From: Candidatus Latescibacterota bacterium
GTDB lineage: Bacteria; Latescibacterota; UBA2968; UBA8231
DNA: 10,067 nucleotides
Reading direction: 5' to 3'
Assembly: GCA_022827165.1 (NCBI GenBank)
Contig: JAJDTN010000287.1
Location: forward strand, 1-10,067
In this document: positions 1 through 6,164 of the stretch, piece by piece
Layout: every line of letters begins with the position of its first letter
How positions within the stretch are numbered: position 1 is the stretch's first letter
Position numbers and translations under genes: made by a program
The notes under the pieces: generated by a model
Database searches by the model: none
Seen by the model: the letters and a program-made list of their open reading frames with translations, nothing else
Told to the model about the DNA's origin: nothing

Positions 1-234
1 CGCGAGCTGGGCCGGGTGATCCTCAACGACGACAACGGCTGGGATCTGCTGCACACCCTGCGCACCGCCTTCGACGAGTGGGAGCGCTGCGCCGGCCACC
101 CGGCGCGCAACCAGCTCCTCGTGGGACTGTCGCGCTGGGCGGCGGACACGCGCCGCCGGATCGGCAGCCAGTCGGCGGCGGCCACGGCGCAGCGCTTCGC
201 CCGCGGCGAGACGGCGGTGGAGCTGTACGAGTAG
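1..234 (+). CDS. C-terminal part of an unrecognised protein (5' end outside window)
   Basis: The reading frame is open from base 1 and ends at a TAG at 232-234, giving 77 visible residues; the true start lies upstream. The segment is soluble-looking and mostly helical, rich in Trp, Arg, Ala and Leu, with no membrane helix. It contains pieces such as DLLHTLRTAFDEWERC and LLVGLSRWAADTRRR and ends in a basic/Ala stretch followed by ETAVELYE. I do not recognise the family. It lies 38 bases upstream of amt on the same strand, so the two could be co-transcribed, but the short spacer gives no evidence of a functional link. A methionine at codon 6 is only an internal residue: the codons before it continue in frame without a stop and no convincing Shine-Dalgarno precedes it. 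Confidence 0.6.
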   Translation, partial: RELGRVILNDDNGWDLLHTLRTAFDEWERCAGHPARNQLLVGLSRWAADTRRRIGSQSAAATAQRFARGETAVELYE

Positions 235-272
235 CCCGGCCACAGAAGCGGCATCATCACGGAAAGGGCACC

Positions 273-1646
273 ATGGCAGAAACAGCCTCATCGAAGAACG
301 GGCCCCGGGACCGCCGCCGGGCGGTCCTGTGCGGCGCCATGCTCACCTGGCTCCTGGCCCCGGCGGCGGCCGGGGCCGAGGGCCTCGACTCCGGGGACAC
401 GGCCTGGATGCTGACCTCCACGGCCCTCGTGCTCTCCATGACGATCCCCGGGCTGGCCCTGTTCTACGGCGGCCTCGTGCGCACGAAGAACGTGCTCTCC
501 GTGCTGATGCAGTGCTTCGCCCTGGCGGCGGTGATGACCCTGGTCTGGGTGGTCTGGGGCTACAGCCTGGCCTTCGACACCGCGGGGATGGAACTGGGCG
601 TCACCAACGCCGCCTCCTTCGTGGGCGGCCTCGACAAGGCCCTGCTGCGCGGCGTCGGCATCGACGCCCTCACCGGCACGGTGCCCGAGACGGTCTTCGT
701 CACCTTCCAGCTGACCTTCGCCATCATCACCCCGGCCCTGATCGTCGGCGCCTTCGCCGAGCGCATGAAGTTCTCGGCCATGCTGCTCTTCATGGTCGTC
801 TGGTCGACGGTGGTCTACGCGCCGATCTGCCACATGACCTGGAGCGGCGACGGCGCCTTCTTCTGGGACCGGGGCATCATCGACTTCGCCGGCGGCACCG
901 TGGTCCACATCAACTCCGGCGTCGCCGCCCTGGTGGCGGCCCTGGTCATCGGCAGGCGCCGCGGCCATCCCGACACCCTCATCCCGCCCCACAGCCTGGT
1001 GATCACCGTCATCGGCGCCTCCATGCTGTGGGTCGGCTGGTTCGGCTTCAACGCCGGCTCGGCCCTGGCCGCCGACGGCGCCGCGGGCATGGCCATGCTC
1101 GTCACCCAGGTGGCCACCGCCGCCGCCGCCGCCGCGTGGATGGTGGCGGAGTGGATCAAGCACGGCAAGGCGAGCGTCCTCGGCATCGTCACCGGGGCGG
1201 TGGGGGGCATGGTGGCCATCACCCCGGCCTCGGGCAGCGTCGGCCCCCTCGGGGCGATCGCCATCGGCGCCGCCGCCGGGGTGCTGTGCTTCCTGGGCGT
1301 CACCAGTCTCAAGCCGCGTCTCGGCTACGACGACTCCCTCGACGTCTTCGGCGTCCACGGCATCGGCGGCATGGCCGGCGCCATCCTCACCGGTGTTTTC
1401 GCCGCCGAGTCTCTCGGCGGACAGGGCTTCTCCGGCACCGCCGCCGGAGTGACCCACACCATGGGCAGCCAGGTGTGGGCCCAGGTCGTGGGCGTGCTCG
1501 TCACCACCATCTACTGCGCCGTGCTCTCCTTCGTCATCCTCAAGGCCGTCGATGCCGTCATCGGCCTGCGCGTCGAGGAGGAGGAGGAGGACCGCGGTCT
1601 GGACATCTCCCTGCACAACGAGCAGGGCTACTATTCGGAGGTCTGA
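273..1646 (+). CDS. amt: Ammonium transporter (Amt family)
   Basis: Inner-membrane ammonium channel of 457 residues. Start: ATG at 273 preceded by GGAAAGGG; the frame is open upstream to 78, but that part overlaps the previous gene and is not Amt-like. Residues 1-35 look like a cleavable signal peptide (basic RDRRR, then a hydrophobic stretch ending AAAGAEG). About 11 membrane helices follow. Family residues are visible: FYGGLVR near 64-70; the phenylalanine gate in FQLTF at 145-149; the ammonium-site aspartate in DFAGGTVVHIN at 204; and the twin pore histidines at 212 (VVHI) and 362 (FGVHG). The cytosolic tail after about 432 holds an EEEEED run, encoded by a GAG tandem repeat, followed by DISLHNEQGYYSE, the type of C-terminus that PII proteins contact. 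glnK follows after 12 bases, the standard amt-glnK arrangement, so its product very likely gates this channel. Confidence 0.97.
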   Translation: MAETASSKNGPRDRRRAVLCGAMLTWLLAPAAAGAEGLDSGDTAWMLTSTALVLSMTIPGLALFYGGLVRTKNVLSVLMQCFALAAVMTLVWVVWGYSLAFDTAGMELGVTNAASFVGGLDKALLRGVGIDALTGTVPETVFVTFQLTFAIITPALIVGAFAERMKFSAMLLFMVVWSTVVYAPICHMTWSGDGAFFWDRGIIDFAGGTVVHINSGVAALVAALVIGRRRGHPDTLIPPHSLVITVIGASMLWVGWFGFNAGSALAADGAAGMAMLVTQVATAAAAAAWMVAEWIKHGKASVLGIVTGAVGGMVAITPASGSVGPLGAIAIGAAAGVLCFLGVTSLKPRLGYDDSLDVFGVHGIGGMAGAILTGVFAAESLGGQGFSGTAAGVTHTMGSQVWAQVVGVLVTTIYCAVLSFVILKAVDAVIGLRVEEEEEDRGLDISLHNEQGYYSEV

Positions 1647-1658
1647 AGGGAGGAGGCC

Positions 1659-1997
1659 ATGAAGCTGATGAAGTGCATCGTTCGTCCCAATGCCCTCGAG
1701 AGGGTCAAGGAGGCCCTGAGCGAGCTGGGCGTGATGGGCATGACGGTGAGCGAGGTGAAGGGATTCGGGCGGCAGAAGGGGCACCGGGAGATCTACCGCG
1801 GCTCCGAGTACAACATCGACTTCACGCCGAAACTGCAGATCGACGTGGTCGTGGCCGACTCGATCGCCCAGCGCTGCATCGACGCGGTGAAGGAAGCGGC
1901 CGGCACCGGACAGATCGGCGACGGCAAGATCTTCGTGCTCTCCGTCGACGAGGTGGTCCGCATCCGCACCGGGGAGACCGGGGAATCGGCGATCTGA
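1659..1997 (+). CDS. glnK: Nitrogen regulatory protein P-II (GlnK/GlnB)
   Basis: Trimeric PII signalling protein of 112 residues, the normal family length. PII senses ATP/ADP and 2-oxoglutarate and binds targets such as Amt. A strong GGGAGGAGG Shine-Dalgarno sits just upstream of ATG 1659. The T-loop motif GFGRQKGHREIYRGSEYN (residues 35-52) is intact, with the potentially uridylylated Tyr at 51; Gln39 and Lys58 (nucleotide/2-oxoglutarate binding) are present. The B-loop TGQIGDGKIFV is at about 83-93 and the C-loop RIRTGE at about 101-106. I call it GlnK rather than GlnB because of its position directly after amt. The last codons overlap the presumed CTG start of the downstream AKR-like gene. 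Uridylylation would require a GlnD that is not in this window. Confidence 0.97.
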   Translation: MKLMKCIVRPNALERVKEALSELGVMGMTVSEVKGFGRQKGHREIYRGSEYNIDFTPKLQIDVVVADSIAQRCIDAVKEAAGTGQIGDGKIFVLSVDEVVRIRTGETGESAI

Positions 1998-2827
1998 CGG
2001 CGCCGGCCGGGGGGGACCGGCCCCTGCTCTGCGCCGACGGCCGCCCCGTCTCCCGCCTCGGGCTGGCGGGCCACCCGAAGACCGACCCGGGTTGCGTGCC
2101 CGCCGCCCTCGAGGCGGGCGTCAACCTGTTCTTCTTCTACAACCTCGGCTTCACCGGTCTCGTCGACGGCCTCGCCGGGCTCGGCGGCCGGAGGGACGTC
2201 TTCCGCGCCACCGGCTCCGAGAGCCGGGACCCGGCGCAGGTGGAGGACTACCTGTGCCAGGTGGAACAGCGGCTGTCGCCGGCTCCCGTCGACCTGTTCT
2301 ACGCCGAGTACGTGCATCCCGGCGACGACGTGGACGGGCTCCTCGCCGACGACGGCGTCGTCGGGCTGTTGCACGGGTGGAAGGAGGCGGGCCGGATCCG
2401 CTACGTGGGCGCCACGGCGCACAACCGGCCCCTGGCCCGGCGGCTCCTGGAGAGCGGCCGCATCGACGTGCTCATGCACCGCTACAACATGGCCCACCGG
2501 GGCGCCGAGGAAGCCGTGCTGCCCGCCGCCCTGGAGCGGCGCATCCCCGTGGTCGCCTTCACCTGCACGCGCTGGGGCGGGCTGCCGGCCGGTCATCCCG
2601 GCTGGTCGGGGCCGGTCCCCACGGCCGCCGACTGCTACCGCTTCGCCCTCGGACACGACGCCGTGCAGGTGGCCCTCACGGCGCCGGGGAGCCTCGAGGA
2701 GCTGCGGGCCAACCTCGCCGTCTTGGGGGCGCCGGATCCCACCGAGTCCGAGATCGCTGGCTGGCGCGCCTACGGAGACCTGGTCTACGGGTCCGGCCGG
2801 GACGAGTTCGAGACCCGGTGGCCTTGA
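1994..2827 (+). CDS. Aldo/keto reductase-fold protein, catalytic tetrad apparently lost
   Basis: About 277 residues matching the AKR (beta/alpha)8 family: PVSRLGLAGHP (18-28), ALEAGVNLFFFYNLGF (38-53), PVDLFYAEYVHPG (98-110), KEAGRIRYVGATAHN (130-144), and a C-terminal part, PVPTAADCYRFAL to the end, typical of one AKR subgroup. By eye, the four catalytic positions are all changed: Asp of GxNFFDTA is Phe (about 47), the Tyr five residues later is Gly/Phe, Lys of the ATK motif is Gly74 (RATGSES), and the strand-4 His is Glu (YAEY, about 105). It is probably not an ordinary NADPH reductase. No ATG/GTG/TTG precedes the first AKR motif in frame; the only near-cognate start is CTG 1994, overlapping the glnK stop (CTGA), with GGGGA 9 bases upstream. 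The first GTG (2096) would remove the first beta strand. Translational coupling to glnK is likely. A sequencing error at the junction is an alternative explanation for the missing start. Confidence 0.8.
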   Translation: MTAPAGGDRPLLCADGRPVSRLGLAGHPKTDPGCVPAALEAGVNLFFFYNLGFTGLVDGLAGLGGRRDVFRATGSESRDPAQVEDYLCQVEQRLSPAPVDLFYAEYVHPGDDVDGLLADDGVVGLLHGWKEAGRIRYVGATAHNRPLARRLLESGRIDVLMHRYNMAHRGAEEAVLPAALERRIPVVAFTCTRWGGLPAGHPGWSGPVPTAADCYRFALGHDAVQVALTAPGSLEELRANLAVLGAPDPTESEIAGWRAYGDLVYGSGRDEFETRWP

Positions 2828-2857
2828 GGCGGTGTATCCGCAAGGTTGGAGCGGCCG

Positions 2858-2872
2858 TATATTCTCGCGAGA
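2858..2872 (+). promoter_or_regulatory. Possible -10 element with overlapping 10-bp palindrome upstream of purF
   Basis: TATATT at 2858-2863 is an AT island in very GC-rich DNA, 94 bases before the purF-like ATG. It runs directly into TCTCGCGAGA (2863-2872), a perfect 10-bp palindrome. No good -35 box is found 16-18 bases upstream, so a sigma-70 promoter is only weakly supported. The palindrome lies where transcription would begin and could be an operator. Confidence 0.3.
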
Positions 2873-2912
2873 CGACGGGATGGACCCTGGTGACGACAAG
2901 TGACAGAGACGG

Positions 2913-2943
2913 CGGCCCGGCCTGGAGCCGCGCCGCCGGGCCG
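2913..2943 (+). promoter_or_regulatory. GC-rich stem-loop just ahead of the purF-like start
   Basis: CGGCCCGGC (2913-2921) pairs perfectly with GCCGGGCCG (2935-2943) across a 13-base loop, ending 13 bases before ATG 2957. There is no U-tract, so it is not a typical terminator. It covers the region where a ribosome binding site would lie, and no clear Shine-Dalgarno is visible there. A leader-structure role is an inference. Confidence 0.35.
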
Positions 2944-2956
2944 GTGAACTAGCTCG

Positions 2957-4462
2957 ATGGAAGGCGCCGTCCGCCACAACTGCGGATTCTGCGTCGCCCA
3001 TACCCTCCACGACGCCTACTCCTTCCTCCGCGCCCTGCAGCACCGGGGCCGGGAAGCGGCGGGGATCGCCGCCGTCGGCGAAGGCCGGATCGACGTCATC
3101 AAGTGGGCGGGCGGCGTCGACCGCTTCGACATCACCGACCTCCACAAGATCTTCCCCAGCCCCAGCTACCACACCTACATGGCCCACGTGCGCTACGCCA
3201 CGCAGGGCCGCAAGGACGAGATCCTCGACGACGCCCACCCCCACGTGCTCGGGGGCCAGGTGGAGGACCGGGGCAGCCACATACTGATCCGCGACTGTCA
3301 GATGGCCGCCGTCCACAACGGCCAGATCGACTTCGAGTACTTCGACGGCCTCGATCTCTCACAGATGAAGTCGACCTGCGACACCGAGGCCCTCCTCTAC
3401 CTCTATCGGCGCGACGGCGAGGAGGCCTTCCTCCACCGGGTCCCCGGCGCCTACACGATGGCCATCGCCGACTGGCGCAAGCGCGACGTGATCGTCCTGC
3501 GCGACCGCACCGGCATCAAGCCGGGGGTCCTGGGCTGGAAGGACGGCAAGTACGGCGTCGCCTCCGAGGACATCGCCTTCCGCAAGAACGGCGGCGAGTA
3601 CATCGAGGATCTCGACCCCGGGTCGCTCTACTACCTGTCCCCGGAGGGGGAGTACTCCAAGGAACTCCTGGTCGAGCCGCAGCCGCGTCACTGTTTCTTC
3701 GAGTGGAACTACATCTCCGACGTCGACTCGATCATCAACCACGTCGCCGCCCGCCGGGTCCGCGAGCAGCTGGGGGAGATCCTGGCCGAGGAGTTCACCC
3801 CCTCCGACGTGGATGTGGTCACCTTCCTGCCGCGGTGCCCCGAGGTGGCGGCGCGCTCCTATGCCCAGGTCCGGGGTCTGCCCTTCATGCCCGTCTTCTA
3901 CAAGATGCGGGGCGAGCGGTCCTTCCAGGGGTCGACGGCCCGGGACCGGAGGCGGTCGATCGACGACAACCTGCATCTGCTGCCCGGCCTGCGCCCGCGC
4001 CTGTCGGGGAAGACGGTGCTGTTCATCGACGACAGCATCGTGCGCGGCAACAACCTGGTCCGCGCCCGCAACCTGCTCTACGACGACCTCGGCGTGAAGA
4101 AGGCCTACGTGGCCTCGTACACCCCGCCCATCGGTATCGTACCCGAGGACGGAGTGCCGCGGGGATGCATGTTCGGGGTGGACATGCCGCCGGCGCCGCC
4201 GAAAGGCGAGGAGTTCATCGCCCGCGGCCGGGAGTCCCGGGAGATCAGCGAGAAGATGGGCCTGCCCGTGGTCTACATCTCCACCCGCGGCATGATGCGC
4301 GCCTTCGAGCGTCTCGGCCTCGACTCCGGGCGGCTGTGCACCTACTGCATCGGCGGCGGCCACCCCTTCGCCGGCTGCGAGGCCACCGATTCGGCGGGGG
4401 AGAGCCAGCTGGACCTGCTCACCGTCTCCAGTGCCGCCGCGGCCGGGTCTGCGGGCGGCTGA
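2957..4462 (+). CDS. purF: Amidophosphoribosyltransferase, PurF family (divergent)
   Basis: Cytoplasmic 501-residue enzyme that should transfer glutamine amide nitrogen to PRPP, the first step of purine synthesis. The N-terminal class II glutaminase domain starts at nucleophile Cys9 (NCGF), implying removal of an 8-residue propeptide as in Bacillus-type PurF; it also has ALQHRGREAAGIA (26-38), RYATQG (79-84), HNGQ (120-123), CDTEALL (141-147) and RDRTGIKPGVLG (182-193). The phosphoribosyltransferase domain carries VLFIDDSIVRGNN (354-366), where most PurF proteins have RGTT. Cysteines at 246, 404, 461 and 464 match the positions of the 4Fe-4S ligands of Bacillus-type PurF. ATG 2957 lacks a clear Shine-Dalgarno. 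The gene lies 129 bases after the AKR-like gene, with its own possible promoter. A PurF-like paralogue with altered substrate is possible, because the PRPP loop and the segment RSFQGSTARDRRRSID differ from the usual consensus. Confidence 0.88.
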   Translation: MEGAVRHNCGFCVAHTLHDAYSFLRALQHRGREAAGIAAVGEGRIDVIKWAGGVDRFDITDLHKIFPSPSYHTYMAHVRYATQGRKDEILDDAHPHVLGGQVEDRGSHILIRDCQMAAVHNGQIDFEYFDGLDLSQMKSTCDTEALLYLYRRDGEEAFLHRVPGAYTMAIADWRKRDVIVLRDRTGIKPGVLGWKDGKYGVASEDIAFRKNGGEYIEDLDPGSLYYLSPEGEYSKELLVEPQPRHCFFEWNYISDVDSIINHVAARRVREQLGEILAEEFTPSDVDVVTFLPRCPEVAARSYAQVRGLPFMPVFYKMRGERSFQGSTARDRRRSIDDNLHLLPGLRPRLSGKTVLFIDDSIVRGNNLVRARNLLYDDLGVKKAYVASYTPPIGIVPEDGVPRGCMFGVDMPPAPPKGEEFIARGRESREISEKMGLPVVYISTRGMMRAFERLGLDSGRLCTYCIGGGHPFAGCEATDSAGESQLDLLTVSSAAAAGSAGG

Positions 4463-4476
4463 GGTCCCGCCTCTGC

Positions 4477-4491
4477 GGGGGCGCGTGCCCC
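4477..4491 (+). terminator. Small GC hairpin after purF
   Basis: GGGGC (4478-4482) and GCCCC (4487-4491) form a 5-bp stem with a GCGT loop, 15 bases beyond the purF stop. An overlapping alternative stem (CCCGC/GCGGG, 4466-4479) also exists. No T-run follows, so intrinsic termination is uncertain. Confidence 0.25.
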
Positions 4492-4639
4492 ATTCCCGCT
4501 TGGGCGATGCGCCGCGGCCGGCCGCCTGGGCCGGCGCCGCCTGGAGGGCTGCGAAACCCTCGGCAGACAATCCGCAGTTCCACGGGTCTCCCAGGTCCAG
4601 AGGGGCCATGGGGGTGCATGCCGCCCACGCCCCGACCTT

Positions 4640-4658
4640 GCGTCGGCAAAGCCGACGC
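4640..4658. terminator. Possible bidirectional stem-loop between convergent genes
   Basis: GCGTCGGC (4640-4647), AAA loop, GCCGACGC (4651-4658): a perfect 8-bp stem with a tight loop in the convergent spacer, 69 bases past the oxygenase stop. Neither strand has a U-tract after it, but its position suits termination of either transcript. Confidence 0.4.
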
Positions 4659-4726
4659 CCGCGGGCACGCGGCACCCGGGAGAGGCGGCCCCTCAGTTGG
4701 CGGTGGTTCGGCTCAGGAAGGTCCGG

Positions 4727-5551
4727 TCAGCACTCGGCGCCGCGCACCTCGCCGCCGTAGACCTGCATCCGTTCCTCGGTGGTGGTCTCTTCGGCGGCGG
4801 CGGGCCGGTAGTGGAACTGCAGGGCCCGTCGCCGGCGGCGGGAGTGGTTCACGGGACTGCCGTGGTGGGTCAGGCCGTGCCACAGGAGGATGCCCCCCGG
4901 GGGGAGGGGCACGACCACGTCGCGGCCGGGGGCGACGTCGGTGTCGCAGATCTGCCAGTCGCGGCGGCTGAAGTGGTTCCTCGGGCCCTCGCGGTGGGAA
5001 CCGGGGATGACGTGGAGGGCGCCGTTGGCCGCCGTCGCCTCGTCGAGGGCGATCCACAGGCCGATGACGGGCGTGTCCAGCGACACGTTGAAGTAGGCCA
5101 TGTCCTGGTGCCAGGGCTTCTCCCGGCCCCCCGGCGGCTTGAGCAGAGCCATGTCCTGGAACATCCGCGGGGTCTGCCCATCCATGAGGGAGCTCACCAG
5201 GCCCAGCAGGTCCGGGTCCTCGCTCAGCTCCTTCAGCGCCGGATGGTAGTCGACGAACTTCATCAGCTTGCGCACGCCGTGGCGGCGGCGCCGGGGCGAT
5301 GACTGCCGGCGGCCGCCGGCCTCGAACTGCACGCCGCGGAACGAGGGATCGCCGCCGTCGATGAGGGAGTCCACCGCGGCCGACGCGGCCCGGATCCGCT
5401 GCCGGGAGACGGCCCGGCGCACGGCCAGGTAACCCTGGTCGTGGAAGAAGGCGCGTTCCGCCTCGCCGACCGAGTCGAGACTCTCCACCAGCCGGGCGGC
5501 GCGCTCGGCGTTGTAGAGGCCCGCGGGGTGGGGGAGGGTGGCTTCCGTCAT
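4727..5551 (-). CDS. Phytanoyl-CoA dioxygenase-like Fe(II)/2-oxoglutarate oxygenase
   Basis: A 274-residue protein of the PhyH superfamily, cytoplasmic, expected to hydroxylate an unknown small molecule using Fe(II), O2 and 2-oxoglutarate. The iron motif HxD is H148-Q-D150 in KPWHQDMAYFN; the distal His is in HGLTHHGSPVNHS (His229 or His230), and the 2-oxoglutarate-binding Arg lies about 12 residues later in the run RRRRR (238-242), followed by ALQFHYRP. Other family blocks are WIALDEATAANGALHVIPGSH (166-186) and PLPPGGILLWHG (216-227). An Arg-rich patch at 81-94 (RRQSSPRRRRHGVR) is unusual. The ATG at 5551 overlaps the stop of the upstream membrane-protein gene (ATGA), with GGTGAG 8 bases upstream, so the two are translationally coupled. 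It is the last gene of the ffh-rplS transcription unit. The substrate cannot be predicted; PhyH homologues act on lipids, amino acids and natural products. Confidence 0.9.
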   Translation of the reverse strand: MTEATLPHPAGLYNAERAARLVESLDSVGEAERAFFHDQGYLAVRRAVSRQRIRAASAAVDSLIDGGDPSFRGVQFEAGGRRQSSPRRRRHGVRKLMKFVDYHPALKELSEDPDLLGLVSSLMDGQTPRMFQDMALLKPPGGREKPWHQDMAYFNVSLDTPVIGLWIALDEATAANGALHVIPGSHREGPRNHFSRRDWQICDTDVAPGRDVVVPLPPGGILLWHGLTHHGSPVNHSRRRRRALQFHYRPAAAEETTTEERMQVYGGEVRGAEC

Positions 5552-5805
5552 GATCGCGGCTCACCGGCCTCGGAATCGCCGGTCGTCTCACCGCCGCCGT
5601 TGCGGCCCCGGTGGCGGACCAGGATCGCCGCCGGCAGGATCACGCAGTAGCCGGCCACCAGCAGGATGGGCGCCGCCGTGAGGGACAGGAATCCGTCGAC
5701 CGGGGGGATGCGCAGCAGCACGTAGCCGACGGCGATGACCCCCAGGCCGGCGAGGAAGAGGATCCAGTTCCGGCGGGTGAAAGGCAGTGCGGGAGGTGGT
5801 GACAC
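5548..5805 (-). CDS. Small two-helix membrane protein, DUF3098-like
   Basis: An 85-residue protein with two predicted transmembrane helices: about 13-31 (NWILFLAGLGVIAVGYVLL) and about 41-63 (SLTAAPILLVAGYCVILPAAIL), separated by a short RIPPVDGFL loop. The charged N-terminus (FTRRN) and the hydrophilic C-terminal tail (RHRGRNGGGETTGDSE) suggest both ends are cytoplasmic. The pattern of FxxRN, first helix, PVDGFLS, then APILLVAGY is what I recall of DUF3098-type proteins common in the FCB group, but this assignment is from memory and the function is unknown. It starts at GTG 5805; its AAGGAG Shine-Dalgarno overlaps the rplS stop region, and its own stop overlaps the oxygenase ATG by 4 bases. 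It is therefore embedded in the operon and probably made together with L19 and the oxygenase. Confidence 0.82.
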   Translation of the reverse strand: MSPPPALPFTRRNWILFLAGLGVIAVGYVLLRIPPVDGFLSLTAAPILLVAGYCVILPAAILVRHRGRNGGGETTGDSEAGEPRS

Positions 5806-5816
5806 GGGGCTCTCCT

Positions 5817-6164
5817 TCAGCGCTTCTCGCGGATGCGGGCGGAGCGTCCCTTGCGGTTGCGGAGGTAGAACAGGCGCGCCCGGCGCACGCGGCCCTGGCG
5901 CAGGCGCTCGATCCTCAGGATGCGCGGCGAGTGCAGGGGGAAGATCCGCTCCACCGCCACGCCCTGGCTCACCTTGCGGACGGTGAAGGTCTCGTGGATG
6001 CCGCTGCCCTTGCGCTGGATGACGTCTCCCTCGAAGACCTGGGTGCGCTCCTTCTCGCCCTCGATGACGCGGACGTGGATGCGCAGCGAGTCTCCGGGCA
6101 GGAACTCAGGGAGATCGGTGCGCACCTGGTCGGCCGTGATCTCCCGCATGATACCTGTGTCCAT
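5817..6164 (-). CDS. rplS: 50S ribosomal protein L19
   Basis: A 115-residue protein of normal L19 length, located at the 30S-50S interface. Conserved blocks are [20 protein letters not shown] (21-40), [20 protein letters not shown] (42-61), [18 protein letters not shown] (63-80) and the basic C-terminus [22 protein letters not shown]. The chosen ATG at 6164 directly abuts the trmD stop (TGA then ATG) and has GAGAGGG 5 bases upstream, inside trmD. An internal ATG at codon 6 is possible but has a poorer ribosome site. The gene sits in its usual place after trmD. Confidence 0.97.
   Translation of the reverse strand: MDTGIMREITADQVRTDLPEFLPGDSLRIHVRVIEGEKERTQVFEGDVIQRKGSGIHETFTVRKVSQGVAVERIFPLHSPRILRIERLRQGRVRRARLFYLRNRKGRSARIREKR

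Larger units (their letters stand above)
4463..4726. other. Gene-free convergent spacer
   Basis: These 264 bases separate the 3' ends of the purF-like gene and the oxygenase gene. Short open frames here have no recognisable protein character. The stretch holds several GC-rich inverted repeats, including the 12-bp perfect palindrome GCGGCCGGCCGC at 4514-4525. No tRNA, small-RNA signature or direct repeat array is apparent. Confidence 0.5.

Noticed and set aside
78..272. Upstream extension of the amt frame
   Set aside because: It overlaps the preceding gene and precedes a good Shine-Dalgarno and signal peptide starting at 273.
1111..1140. GCC trinucleotide run in amt as a possible repeat element
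   Set aside because: It encodes an alanine run inside a membrane helix; this is normal for GC-rich Amt genes.
288..1784. Long minus-strand frame opposite amt
   Set aside because: The composition (Gly, His, Asp, Glu-rich, no motif) is typical of an antisense shadow in high-GC DNA.
329..2827. 832-codon plus-strand open frame covering amt, glnK and the AKR-like gene
   Set aside because: Only its last third (from about 1994) has real protein character; the rest is an Arg/His/Gly-rich GC shadow of amt and glnK.
2828..2956. tRNA, riboswitch or small RNA in the gap before purF
   Set aside because: No cloverleaf, CCA end or known riboswitch core is visible; only a palindrome and one hairpin can be supported.
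3103..4971. 622-codon plus-strand frame over purF and the spacer
   Set aside because: It is an Arg/Pro-rich alternate frame of the purF-like gene and antisense to the oxygenase; no domain is recognisable.
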